64,000 bases of DNA, taken from Helicobacter cetorum (lineage in GTDB: Bacteria; Campylobacterota; Campylobacteria; Campylobacterales; UBA6016). Location of the stretch: assembly GCA_022729705.1 (NCBI GenBank), contig DZAX01000008.1, positions 1 through 64,000 of the forward strand. Direction: 5' to 3'. Positions 27,803 through 37,412 of this stretch are shown here, one piece after another (the first letter of the stretch is position 1; the number at the start of each line of letters is the position of its first letter). The notes below the pieces were generated by a model, which saw nothing but the letters and a program-made list of their open reading frames with translations, was not told the DNA's origin and did no database searches. The position numbers and the translations under genes were made by a program.

Positions 27803-29555
27803 ATAATATATATCCTTTTCTTTCTAATCCTAAAAGCCATTTGTTAAGTGTGATAAAACAAAACCCGACACTGCCTAGACGCATATCGTCATCCAGCGCC
27901 TGCATAAAACCATGCACGCTCTTTTTGTCTACAATTCCAATACGCCAAAGAGCAGAGTCATGCGCCAACGCATCATCCAAAAGCCTACGCCAAGAGTTTT
28001 TTATCCAATAATCTATCGGGGGGTTAAACCCGTGTTTTGGTCTATCGAAAATTTCTTGGGGCAAGTCGCCCTTAAACGCTAATTTCAAAATAGGCTTTGT
28101 CTCCTCGAACGGTAAAAGCTCATTATATGATATTTTATCCGCGAAATCAAGCAAGGCGGGCGAAACAAACGCCGCCCTACCCTCAACGCTATACGCCATA
28201 CTCATGCGGTCAAGCTTTGTCATCATCTCGTTTTTTAGATAAAATTCCAAATCGTGCTTTAAAAACTCTTTTGGCGAAGAGTTAAGCGGCTCTTTTATAA
28301 GCAGTCTTGTCGATGGCTCTATATCGTCAAAAAAAATTTTAGCCAAAAACAACTGTTTTTGCGACTCCGTTGCGTAGTAGTGCCAACCTTTTGGCCTATC
28401 TTCGCTAAAAACTGTAGCGTCGCTACGGCGCACTTTGATATGCCAACTATATCCGCCAAAAACCTCATCGGCTCCATCGCCCGATAACAACACTTTAATC
28501 CCTTGCGCCGCAGCTTCTTTGGCTACAGCCAAAATACCAAGCCCCGATACAACCGCAAAAGGCTGATCTGAGAATTCAACAAAATCATCTAAAAGAGCCT
28601 CAAACTCCCTAGCCCCAATCATTATGGCTGTATGTTTTGTACCGAGCGACTTGCTAACGCGAGTAGCGTATTTGGTCTCGTCCGCATAGCCAGTGTACGA
28701 GTCGTAATCATCGGTAAATCCAACAGAAAAAGTTGGAAAATTTTTATGAATTTTGGAGGCCACGGAGCACACAATAGAACTATCGACCCCCCCAGACAAA
28801 AAAGCCCCTATCGGCACGTCTGAGAGTAGTCTATTCTCTATACTCTTAACTACCGCGTCTCTTGCAAACGTAGACAGATTTGAGCGGTCTATAGCTTTAT
28901 CAAACCTGTTTTCAAACTCTTTTATATTCAGACTCCCCGAAACGTCTACGCTCATCAAACGCCCAGGCATAAGAGTGTTCACACCCTCAATTACGCTATC
29001 TGGCTGAGGTATCCATAAAAAAGAAAAAAAATCCCAAATAGCTTGTCTACTTAGCTTTGGTAAGACAAGCTTTGACGCTAGTAGTGCCGATACGCTTGAG
29101 GCAAACACTACGCCGTCATCAGTTTTTGCGTAAAACAGCGGTTTCTCTCCAGCCCTATCTCTTGCAAGCAACATTTTTTGACGCCGCACGTCCCATATCG
29201 CAAAAGCAAACATACCGTCTAATTCTATGGCGCACTCGTCGCCAAGCTTTTCATATAGCCTAAGCAAAGCCTCCGTATCGCTCGATGTTCGCATTGGCAA
29301 ACCATGTGTTTTGACAAGCTCTTTATAGTTATAGATTTCGCCGTTTAATACAATAGCTATTAGACCGTCGTCTGACAAAAAAGGCTGATTCGCCTCCGGC
29401 AGAGGATCTATGACGGCGAGTCTTGTGTGGGCAAGCAAGGCGACGCCAAAATCTGAAACACCATTTCCATCCGGACCTCGACGGAACATAGAATCCAAAA
29501 CATCTTGTGTATTTGAACGATTAAAGGAGCCGACTACGCCGAATATTCCGCACAT
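27795..29555 (-). CDS. Asparagine synthase (glutamine-hydrolysing) family
   Basis: 586 aa; 'MCGIFGVVGSFNRSNTQDVLDSMFRRGPDGNG', 'GAFLSGGVDSSIVCSVA', 'SGDGADEVFGGYSW'. Confidence 0.94.
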   Translation of the reverse strand: MCGIFGVVGSFNRSNTQDVLDSMFRRGPDGNGVSDFGVALLAHTRLAVIDPLPEANQPFLSDDGLIAIVLNGEIYNYKELVKTHGLPMRTSSDTEALLRLYEKLGDECAIELDGMFAFAIWDVRRQKMLLARDRAGEKPLFYAKTDDGVVFASSVSALLASKLVLPKLSRQAIWDFFSFLWIPQPDSVIEGVNTLMPGRLMSVDVSGSLNIKEFENRFDKAIDRSNLSTFARDAVVKSIENRLLSDVPIGAFLSGGVDSSIVCSVASKIHKNFPTFSVGFTDDYDSYTGYADETKYATRVSKSLGTKHTAIMIGAREFEALLDDFVEFSDQPFAVVSGLGILAVAKEAAAQGIKVLLSGDGADEVFGGYSWHIKVRRSDATVFSEDRPKGWHYYATESQKQLFLAKIFFDDIEPSTRLLIKEPLNSSPKEFLKHDLEFYLKNEMMTKLDRMSMAYSVEGRAAFVSPALLDFADKISYNELLPFEETKPILKLAFKGDLPQEIFDRPKHGFNPPIDYWIKNSWRRLLDDALAHDSALWRIGIVDKKSVHGFMQALDDDMRLGSVGFCFITLNKWLLGLERKGYILYA

Positions 29556-29938
29556 TTAAGAGTCGCTCAAAAACTTATTAATATAAAAAGCTATCTCTTC
29601 TATATCTATAAAATCCATGCAGCACCTCTCTTTGACGCATTGTGGCTGATAACAAGAAATATATTCATATTGAATTTTGGTTTTAACGCCACGCTTTGGT
29701 TATAAAAATATATCTCCCGCTCATCTGTTGCCCCGAAAAGACCAATAGCTTTTTTACCAAGAGCAAACGCTAGATGAAGCCCTAATGAGTCGTTGCTTAC
29801 TATAGCTCTAATGTTTTTTGCTTTTTCAAATTTAACCACTCCATCAAAAACCTTTTCGACAGATACTAAGACCATATCTTCGCTAGTTTGCCACAAAACT
29901 CTCGATGGATTCCTTCTTTTTCCTGCAGTATATACCAC
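29556..29938 (-). pseudogene. GT9 (heptosyltransferase-like) C-terminal remnant with frameshift
   Basis: 'AIVSNDSLGLHLAFALGKKAIGLFGATDEREIYFY'; the expected C-terminus 'CYQPQCVKERCCMDFIDIEEIAFYINKFLSDS*' is in another frame; N-terminal domain absent. Confidence 0.7.
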
Positions 29939-29942
29939 TTTT

Positions 29943-30875
29943 CTAGCCTATATCAAAATATTTTTTGTATATCGGCATCGCAATAAAAACGGGAAGCAGC
30001 GACACGATATATCTGAGACGGTGCTTCCCGCCTGCGCTCCTAGCCTGCCTCAGATACACCCTAGCCGCACCGATATCGCCGATGGATAGCAGATAGTTCG
30101 CCTCCATGATTGCGCCCCACCTATAAGCGGCGGTAAACTCTTTTTGATACTCTTGACGCAACGATGGATAAAGCTTTTCCAATTTCTCAAGCGAACACAA
30201 AAGCTCCTTTGCATGTCTATCTTTTGTCTGTTCGCTAAGAGAGCCGTCTGTAAGCCTGTATTTTGCGATACGCTCTTTGATGGAGCAAACCTCGTATTTA
30301 GCCGCTACTCTCATAAACAAATCATAATCTGGCGAGAAACGAAGCGTCGTGTCAAAAATTAGCAAGGAATTTTCAGACAAAACGGCTGAGCGAATCATGG
30401 CGGTAAGCATCCCAATATCATACCATTTGAGTAACTCTGGAAATATGTAGCCGTTAGTGTGCTTTGTGTTGTAGTTTGTTATTTGCGTACCATCTTCTGC
30501 AATTTTCTCAAAATCACCGTAACAAAGCATAAACTGTTTGTTTGTCTCCATCATCTTCAGCTGTTTTTCAAGTTTTTGCGGTATCCATATATCATCAGTG
30601 TCTAAAAAGCCAATATATTCACCGCAACACTCGCTAAGAGCCAAATTCCTAGCCTCGCCAAGAGGAGTATGGGACGGGGCATAAAAATATTTTATTCTCT
30701 TGTCATTATATAATGTAACTATGTTGGCACTCTTATCAGTTGACTGATTATCCCAAAAAATTATTTCCCAATTTTGGTATGTTTGAGTCATAATGCTATC
30801 TATTGCTTCCTTTAGATATTTCTCACCATTATAACAATTCATTACCACTGATACCAGCGGTTGATTACTTTCCAT
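29943..30875 (-). CDS. Glycosyltransferase family 2
   Basis: 310 aa; 'PLVSVVMNCYNGEKYLKEAIDSIMTQTYQNWEIIFWDNQSTDKSANI...YIGFLDTDDIWIPQKLEKQ'. Confidence 0.94.
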   Translation of the reverse strand: MESNQPLVSVVMNCYNGEKYLKEAIDSIMTQTYQNWEIIFWDNQSTDKSANIVTLYNDKRIKYFYAPSHTPLGEARNLALSECCGEYIGFLDTDDIWIPQKLEKQLKMMETNKQFMLCYGDFEKIAEDGTQITNYNTKHTNGYIFPELLKWYDIGMLTAMIRSAVLSENSLLIFDTTLRFSPDYDLFMRVAAKYEVCSIKERIAKYRLTDGSLSEQTKDRHAKELLCSLEKLEKLYPSLRQEYQKEFTAAYRWGAIMEANYLLSIGDIGAARVYLRQARSAGGKHRLRYIVSLLPVFIAMPIYKKYFDIG

Positions 30876-31977
30876 AAAATTCTCTTATTTTTTTTATAAC
30901 AATACTTTGCTCTTCTACCGTCAAATCAAAATGGCAAGGTAAAGTCAAAATATTTTCATAAATTTGCTCGGTTATTGGTAGTCTGAATTCTGATTTATAT
31001 TTTGTTTGTAGATGATTTGGTTTGTAATGAATGCCGCATTCGATACTGTTTGATATAAGATATTCTCTCATTTCATCTCTTTTTTCGGCTTTTATCACAA
31101 AAATGTGAGGCAACACTTCATCAAAATTAAAATCCAGTACATTTACTTCATCGATATCATCGAAAGCTTCTATGTACTTTTTTGCTATGCTTTGTCTTTT
31201 TTGTTTAAAATCTTCAATTCTATCAAGCTGTGCGATGCCTATAGCTGCCATGATATTACTCAAATGATACCTAAACCCTTGCTCCTTAACATCAAAATCC
31301 CAGCTTCTTTGGCTTGAGTATCTTTTTTCTGTATCTTTTTCTACTCCAAGAAGCCTTCCATCTTGAACTTTTCGAATCAACTCTTTATCGTGCGAAAGTA
31401 TTGCTCCACCTTCGCCTGAAGTGATATTTTTAATTCCATCAAAACTAAAACAGATAATATCTCCTTTTATACCCACCAAACTGCCGTCTCTGCTGCTTCC
31501 AAATGCCTGGGCGGCATCCTCTATAACCCTTAAATTAAACTCTTGCGCTATTTTATAAATTTCATCCATGCCTTTTGAACTGCTTGCATAATGCACAGGC
31601 ATTATCGCTTTTGTATTTTGGGTGATTTTTTTTCTTGCGTCGTCAGCATCCATAAAAAGCGTGTTCGGATATACTTCGCAAGAAATTGGCTTTGCTTTGG
31701 TCGCTGAAATAGCTTGAAAAGATGCCACATAAGTAAGTGATGGCACCAATATTTCATCATTACCTTTAATACCCAATGCGCTCAATGCCAAATGAATAGC
31801 GGAAGTCCCTGTATTTACACAAACTACACTCATTGAAGTTTTTAAATAGTTTTTAATCTTTTCTTCAAAAAGTTTAACTTCTTCACCCATACCAAGATAC
31901 TCTTTATCAAGAACTGATAGTACAGCGTTTTTTTCTGTTTCGCCGATTGAAGACTTGGATAATCTAATTTTCTTCAA
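30865..31977 (-). CDS. DegT/DnrJ/EryC1/StrS family aminotransferase
   Basis: 370 aa; 'VCVNTGTSAIHLALSALGI', 'VIEDAAQAFGSSRDG', 'CFSFDGIKNITSGEGGAI'. Confidence 0.94.
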   Translation of the reverse strand: MKKIRLSKSSIGETEKNAVLSVLDKEYLGMGEEVKLFEEKIKNYLKTSMSVVCVNTGTSAIHLALSALGIKGNDEILVPSLTYVASFQAISATKAKPISCEVYPNTLFMDADDARKKITQNTKAIMPVHYASSSKGMDEIYKIAQEFNLRVIEDAAQAFGSSRDGSLVGIKGDIICFSFDGIKNITSGEGGAILSHDKELIRKVQDGRLLGVEKDTEKRYSSQRSWDFDVKEQGFRYHLSNIMAAIGIAQLDRIEDFKQKRQSIAKKYIEAFDDIDEVNVLDFNFDEVLPHIFVIKAEKRDEMREYLISNSIECGIHYKPNHLQTKYKSEFRLPITEQIYENILTLPCHFDLTVEEQSIVIKKIREFYGK

Positions 31978-32702
31978 GGATTTATTCCCTTAATCCAGTA
32001 TGTTCCGTTTTCAAGCAACCCATCTTCAAATCTTGGAAAATGCGATGCTTTGAACAAATCCCTATAGTCTTTTCTGGTCCTTATATAACCCCAAAATTGT
32101 TGTTTTTTCTTTAGTCCAGCACGATATTTAAACCAGTTTTTGATTATCGATACCCTTTGCTTAAGGGTTGGCAGATACTCATCTTCATACGAAGCGCTAA
32201 TAAGTAAAAATTCTTTTAGGGGATACTTTGCAACCTGATTTAAAAACCCTAGTAGTGTTTTATCGTCCATTGTGTAATCAATAGTATTGCAATAACAAAA
32301 GTCAATAGCACCTAATTTTTCAGAATATGCAATCTCTGGAAAATAGCCAGACAAAAAAGAAATTTTTTCATTTTTGATAAGCCATCTATTGACCGAGGAT
32401 GCCGGCTCAATAGCGTATAATAAACCTTCGTAATGTTTGGCGACGATATTTTCTACATAACCAGTACCGCAACCAATAGAGGCTACTTTTGGATATGACT
32501 GTATTTGTTTGAGCAAAAAATCCGCAATTTCACTTTTTAGCTTTCTCCAATCAGGAGATATTTCGTCATACGAAGCATATTTTTCAAAGAATTTCTCGTA
32601 AAATTTTGAATAAAAGTCATTACCTGCAATTTCTCTATCATCAAGTTTTGCAAAACTCTCAAACTCAATGCCAAACCAATTTGTTTGATAAAATTTTCTC
32701 AT
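31974..32702 (-). CDS. Class I SAM methyltransferase
   Basis: 242 aa; 'KVASIGCGTGYVENIVAKHYEGLLYAIEPA'. Confidence 0.78.
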   Translation of the reverse strand: MRKFYQTNWFGIEFESFAKLDDREIAGNDFYSKFYEKFFEKYASYDEISPDWRKLKSEIADFLLKQIQSYPKVASIGCGTGYVENIVAKHYEGLLYAIEPASSVNRWLIKNEKISFLSGYFPEIAYSEKLGAIDFCYCNTIDYTMDDKTLLGFLNQVAKYPLKEFLLISASYEDEYLPTLKQRVSIIKNWFKYRAGLKKKQQFWGYIRTRKDYRDLFKASHFPRFEDGLLENGTYWIKGINP

Positions 32703-33112
32703 ACATAATCCTTCGTCACAGTTTCTGTCGCATTATGCTCCATACTTGCAAGATTTAGCAACATATTATGCTCACTCAATCCCTCAAAACGCATCCATAT
32801 ACCAGGCGGCACAGTAAGCCTTTTGTATTCTTCGGTTGATATGACAAACTCAGCTCTCATCTCGTTAGTTGGCGATTCCTCTCTGTCGTCAATCAGGCAA
32901 AACTTAATGGCTCCAATCGGAACAACAATATTTAGCGTCATTTTTAGATGCTTTTTCCATCCCTTGATTTCGCCCTTGTTTACAAAAGAGAAATAAGCCT
33001 CACCAAAACCGCCAAAACCAGCATCGCTTTTCTTCATAGCATGCCATACAGCACCCTTTGGTGTGTCTATTTGACGCAAAGGCGTTAAAATCACACCATC
33101 TATTTGCTCCAT
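32699..33112 (-). CDS. dTDP-4-dehydrorhamnose 3,5-epimerase-related cupin
   Basis: 137 aa; 'DTPKGAVWHAMKKSDAGFGGFGEAYFSFVNKGEIKGWKKHLKMTLNIVVPIG'. Confidence 0.82.
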   Translation of the reverse strand: MEQIDGVILTPLRQIDTPKGAVWHAMKKSDAGFGGFGEAYFSFVNKGEIKGWKKHLKMTLNIVVPIGAIKFCLIDDREESPTNEMRAEFVISTEEYKRLTVPPGIWMRFEGLSEHNMLLNLASMEHNATETVTKDYV

Positions 33113-33235
33113 TGTAACCCTTTTTGCAAAGCTAACTCTTCGTAGTCCTCTATCTGCCTTAAAGTCTTGTCGTACATCTTTTTATCCGTCTTGTAAAAAT
33201 CAAAATACCACTCGCTAGTAAACTTAATAGTTAGG
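33100..33235 (-). pseudogene. CDP-glucose 4,6-dehydratase C-terminal remnant
   Basis: In-frame '..KFTSEWYFDFYKTDKKMYDKTLRQIEDYEELALQKGLQWSK*' ends just inside the downstream gene; its upstream side abuts an IS end (TGTCAAGTTCCACAACATTA at 33236). Confidence 0.6.
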
Positions 33236-33490
33236 TGTCAAGTTCCACAACATTATACCATCCCCTTCAAAGCAATAGCATAAAACGCATCAGGTGAAAT
33301 CTTAAATATTTCAGGCTCTACATCAAACCAACTTTGAACCGCTTCACATGGTGTTCTAACTTTAAGTTCTTTTGTTAGCCCACCATGTCTTCTATTTGTG
33401 TTGCAGTGTATCAACAATCTCTTTAACTCATCTTTGAGCTCATCTATATTTTTATATTCTGTCGCTTTAATGGTACTGTTTGAAATGTCA
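33236..33490 (-). mobile_element. IS481-like remnant (family ISa, copy C), C-terminal transposase plus one TIR
   Basis: TGTCAAGTTCCACAACATTA end; translation '...NTNRRHGGLTKELKVRTPCEAVQSWFDVEPEIFKISPDAFYAIALKGM'. Confidence 0.75.
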
Positions 33491-33695
33491 ACCCCTTTCC
33501 CAACAAACGGATTTCATTTAAGCGCATAGCTTAACCTCTGTTTCGTTTTTACTCAAGTTCCCTTTTTCAAAGTATCGCTTTTCATGCTCCGCCGGACTCA
33601 TATTGCCAAGCGCCGAGTGTAGCCTTTGTCTATTATAAAACACCTCTATATATTCAAATATCTGTTTTCTTACCTCCTCAGGTGTTGGCAGGGAT
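33490..33695 (-). mobile_element. IS3-family OrfB C-terminal remnant
   Basis: '[44 protein letters not shown]'. Confidence 0.8.
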
Positions 33696-34233
33696 GGTTT
33701 TGTTAAATATCTCCACTTGTCCATTAGTCCAGGGGTGTTTAAATTTAGTTAATCTATGTTCAATACCATTTGCCGTGCAAATAGCGTCAAATGGATGAAT
33801 CTTGTTTTTAGGTTTTAGATGTTCCGCCAACAATTCATATGTGAATTGAGCCCCATTGTCTGTAAGTATCTATGAAGATTAGACCTTGAGAGAGCTGGAA
33901 TTTTATCTTTTAAGGCGATAAAACAATCATCTAGCGATAGTTTTGTTACTCGTCTAAACTCACAGACAATTTGTTGTTCTGTGTCGCTTAGCGATGATTT
34001 AATCTTTTTAGCACCACTCTTTTTATCTTCTGTGCTTGTATCTCTTTTCCATCTATGAACTGTTTTTGGATTAAGATTATATTTGATTGCTAACTTTGCG
34101 ATACTCTCACAAGAGTCTTGAATTTCTTTTCTGATTCTTGGCGTGGTTTTGGCGTTAGCGTGCAATAAATTTCCCATAAATTAGCCTCCATAAGGTGTTT
34201 GTGTATTATACCTGAAGAATGGGGGGCTAAACA
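33695..34233 (-). mobile_element. IS481-like remnant (family ISb, copy D)
   Basis: N-terminal HTH 'MGNLLHANAKTTPRIRKEIQDSCESIAKLAIKYNLNPKTVHRWKRDTSTEDKKSG...'; end ...CCTGAAGAATGGGGGGCTAAACA, identical to copy E. Confidence 0.78.
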
Positions 34234-34255
34234 CTTAGGTGCGAAAGATGAGAAA

Positions 34256-35509
34256 TTAATTTATAAAATATCTCAAATCGATAGCATTTTTGTTTACAAA
34301 AAGCTCTTTTCTATCTACAAACTCATCCCATGCTACCGTTATTACAATGCAATTGCTACATTGTATAATTCCCTCAAGAGTATATTCATATTTAATTGGA
34401 AATTCATATGAGCTTTTGAAGTTATCAATAGCGATTGGGTCGTATGCTACTATATTCGTATAGCCCAAACTAAGCAGTCCATGAATTATATCCGCCGCTG
34501 GCGAATTTCTAACATCGTCAGAACCCGGCTTAAAAGAAAGCCCGAGAATGGCTATACTTTCATTTACCGCCGAAAGCCTTGCAATTTTATTAATAGAAAA
34601 AATTTTTATTTCATTATTGATATCTAGTGTACTCTTAAGCCCGCTAGCACTGCACCCTATTGATTTGGCAAAATCATACATTGCACTTGTATCTTTTGGC
34701 AAACAATAACCACCGAAACCGCATCCTGGAAAAACATATTCTGACATTTTTGCAGGCTGCCCAAACCACCTCTTGTCTTCATGGAGTATTTTAAATGTTT
34801 TTGCTATATCGATGTCACCTACTGCATCGGCAATCATTGACATTTCATTAGCATAACTAACTAGTGTTGCCAAAAGAGTATTTGAAAGATATTTTATAAA
34901 TTCAGAGTTTGTCCATGAAACACAGTGTACTCTAACCCCAAACGATGAATAATACGATTCTAATAATTGCCTTGATTCAATGTCTTCAGCACCAATAACA
35001 ACTCTATCGGGATTCAAAAAATCATCCCATGCACACCCTTCTCTCAAAAACTCAGGATTATTGGCTAGTAAAATATTATCGCCGACTACGAAACCATTTT
35101 GTTCTATAAAAGGCTTTAGTACTTTTGCAGTTGTAAGTGGCGGTATTGTTGATTTTATAAGCAACAATTTTTTACCATCGCCCCCAATATGCGAAAGTGT
35201 CTCACCAATTGCACTAATTAGGTAAGATAAATCAGCTTCTCCATTTTTCATAGATGGGGTTCCTACGCAGTATATGACAGTGTCAACCAGCGGTAACGCT
35301 TCTGCTATATCTGAGGCTAAAATAAAGTTAGTATTATTGTGTCTTAGTAGTGCCTCCGTAACGCCTGGTTCATAAAAAGGCACAATATTATTTTTTAGTA
35401 GTTCTATTTTGTTTTGGTCAGTATCGATACCAAACACCTCAAAGCCCTTTTCGCAAAATCCTAACGCAGTAGTAATACCGACAAAGCCCAATCCAACTAC
35501 GGCTATCAC
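34256..35509 (-). CDS. UDP-glucose/GDP-mannose dehydrogenase family
   Basis: 417 aa; 'MIAVVGLGFVGITTALGFCEKGFEVFGIDTD', 'FPGCGFGGYCLPKDTSAM'. Confidence 0.93.
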   Translation of the reverse strand: MIAVVGLGFVGITTALGFCEKGFEVFGIDTDQNKIELLKNNIVPFYEPGVTEALLRHNNTNFILASDIAEALPLVDTVIYCVGTPSMKNGEADLSYLISAIGETLSHIGGDGKKLLLIKSTIPPLTTAKVLKPFIEQNGFVVGDNILLANNPEFLREGCAWDDFLNPDRVVIGAEDIESRQLLESYYSSFGVRVHCVSWTNSEFIKYLSNTLLATLVSYANEMSMIADAVGDIDIAKTFKILHEDKRWFGQPAKMSEYVFPGCGFGGYCLPKDTSAMYDFAKSIGCSASGLKSTLDINNEIKIFSINKIARLSAVNESIAILGLSFKPGSDDVRNSPAADIIHGLLSLGYTNIVAYDPIAIDNFKSSYEFPIKYEYTLEGIIQCSNCIVITVAWDEFVDRKELFVNKNAIDLRYFIN

Positions 35510-36597
35510 GCTTGCCCCTTGCTATACTTAATAAACTCCAAAAATCTTTCAACCCCGACATCAACCGAAATTGTAGGGCTATACCCTAACATCTCTTTAG
35601 CTTTTGCAATATTGGGACATCTTCTTGATGGATTATTTGTTAGATAATCTTTTTCCGTAGATACTTCCATATAGAAATTAATTTTATTTCCAAACACACT
35701 TTCTGCTTTGCAAACAAAAATCTCGGCAAGTTCACTCATTTTTATTTCAGGCGCATCAATACCTATGTTAAAGTATTCGCCTCTGCCATATAATAATGCT
35801 TTTATATATCCGACTATGGCATCGCTAACATAACAAAATGTACGACTTGGTGAGCCATCTGAGTAGATTGTTATATTACGCCCCCCAAAGGATGCCTTAG
35901 CAAAATCAGCGGGAGCCCTTTTGTCATTAATGCTCATACCGGGTCCATAATTATTAAAAGGTCTTACTGTGGATATTGGCATATCAAACTTATTTGCAAA
36001 TAAATAGCAAATTGTCTCACCAATTCGTTTTGCCTCATCATAGCAGGCCCTTGGACCGATACAAGATACATTGCCAAAATAACTTTCGCTAGTCGGAATA
36101 TTAGCACTATCAGGATCGCCATAAATTTCACTGCTTGAAAAAAACAAAAAGCCGCTTATATTTTTATTTACATAGAAATCCAAAAGCCTTCGCAAACCAA
36201 AAACATTTGCATCAAGTGTTTCAATTGGGTATTGCCTATAAAAAACAGGTGATGCAATAGAAGCCAAATGAATCACGTAGTCAATTTTGTCACTGCCGCC
36301 AATATTTGCCACATCATCACAAATAACATCAAAATCATAAACCTCAAGCAGTCCATGATGGGCACAGGTCAAATTGTCTATCCACTGCGGTCTTCTAAGC
36401 ATAAAATTATCCAAACCTATAATTTTATTTACGCCCAGCTCTTTTGCCATTAAGACAAAAAAATGCATAAACATATAACCCAAAAAACCAGCACACCCAG
36501 TAATAAGTATATTCTTATCCTTAAATCTTTCTCTTTCTTTGCTGCTTAAACACTCGTATATGTAACTAATATCCTCGAGTAAAATTTTATTTTTCAT
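35506..36597 (-). CDS. NAD-dependent epimerase/dehydratase
   Basis: 363 aa; 'NILITGCAGFLGYMF', 'STVRPFNNYGPGM', 'SDGSPSRTFCYVSDAIVGY'. Confidence 0.92.
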   Translation of the reverse strand: MKNKILLEDISYIYECLSSKERERFKDKNILITGCAGFLGYMFMHFFVLMAKELGVNKIIGLDNFMLRRPQWIDNLTCAHHGLLEVYDFDVICDDVANIGGSDKIDYVIHLASIASPVFYRQYPIETLDANVFGLRRLLDFYVNKNISGFLFFSSSEIYGDPDSANIPTSESYFGNVSCIGPRACYDEAKRIGETICYLFANKFDMPISTVRPFNNYGPGMSINDKRAPADFAKASFGGRNITIYSDGSPSRTFCYVSDAIVGYIKALLYGRGEYFNIGIDAPEIKMSELAEIFVCKAESVFGNKINFYMEVSTEKDYLTNNPSRRCPNIAKAKEMLGYSPTISVDVGVERFLEFIKYSKGQA

Positions 36598-36641
36598 AGT
36601 TCCAGCCTTCCATTTTTATATTAAACACACCTCACACATAT

Positions 36642-37403
36642 CTACCACACCTTCCACTTTGGACTATCCGCCCAGCACTCTTCAAGATACTGCTTGTCCC
36701 TTACGGTATCCATACACTGCCAAAAGCCCTCATGCTTATAAGCCATGAGTTCACCATCCAAGGCAAGCCTCTCAAGCGGCTCCTTTTCAAATATTGTAGC
36801 ATCGCAGTCTATGTAGTCAAACACCTGTGGTTCACATACAAAAAAACCGCCATTTATCCACCCCTCGCCGCCTTGCGGCTTTTCGCTAAAACAAGACACC
36901 CTATCGCCGTCAAATTCGAGTCCGCCAAATCTTGGCGTAGGATGTACCGCCGTTACGGTGGAGAGTTTACCGTGGCTTTTGTGAAATGCTATAAGTTTTG
37001 ATATATCTGTGTCTATTACGCCATCCCCGTATGTCAGACAAAATGTAGAGTCCAGATACTCCGCCACCCTTTTGATTCTGCCTCCTGTCATAGAAGCATC
37101 TCCTGTGTTTACAAGCGTAATACGCCAAGACTCAGAGCGTCTTTTGTGAATCTCCATAGAGTTTGTGGACATATCTATTGTGACATCACTCTGGTGCAGA
37201 AAGTAGTTTGCAAAATACTCTTTTATCATGTAGCCTTTGTAGCCAAGACATATCACAAAGTCATTAATACCGTAGTGCGAATATATCTTCATAATATGCC
37301 ACAGTATCGGCTTACCACCTATCTCCACCATTGGTTTTGGTTTTAGCGTCGTCTCCTCAGATAATCTAGTGCCAAGTCCTCCAGCAAGTATTACGGCTTT
37401 CAA
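36642..37403 (-). CDS. rfbF: Glucose-1-phosphate cytidylyltransferase
   Basis: 253 aa; 'MKAVILAGGLGTRLSEETTLKPKPMVEIGGKPILWHIMKIYSHYGINDFVICLGYKGYMIKEYF'. Confidence 0.95.
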   Translation of the reverse strand: MKAVILAGGLGTRLSEETTLKPKPMVEIGGKPILWHIMKIYSHYGINDFVICLGYKGYMIKEYFANYFLHQSDVTIDMSTNSMEIHKRRSESWRITLVNTGDASMTGGRIKRVAEYLDSTFCLTYGDGVIDTDISKLIAFHKSHGKLSTVTAVHPTPRFGGLEFDGDRVSCFSEKPQGGEGWINGGFFVCEPQVFDYIDCDATIFEKEPLERLALDGELMAYKHEGFWQCMDTVRDKQYLEECWADSPKWKVW

Positions 37404-37412
37404 GTAACTCCT

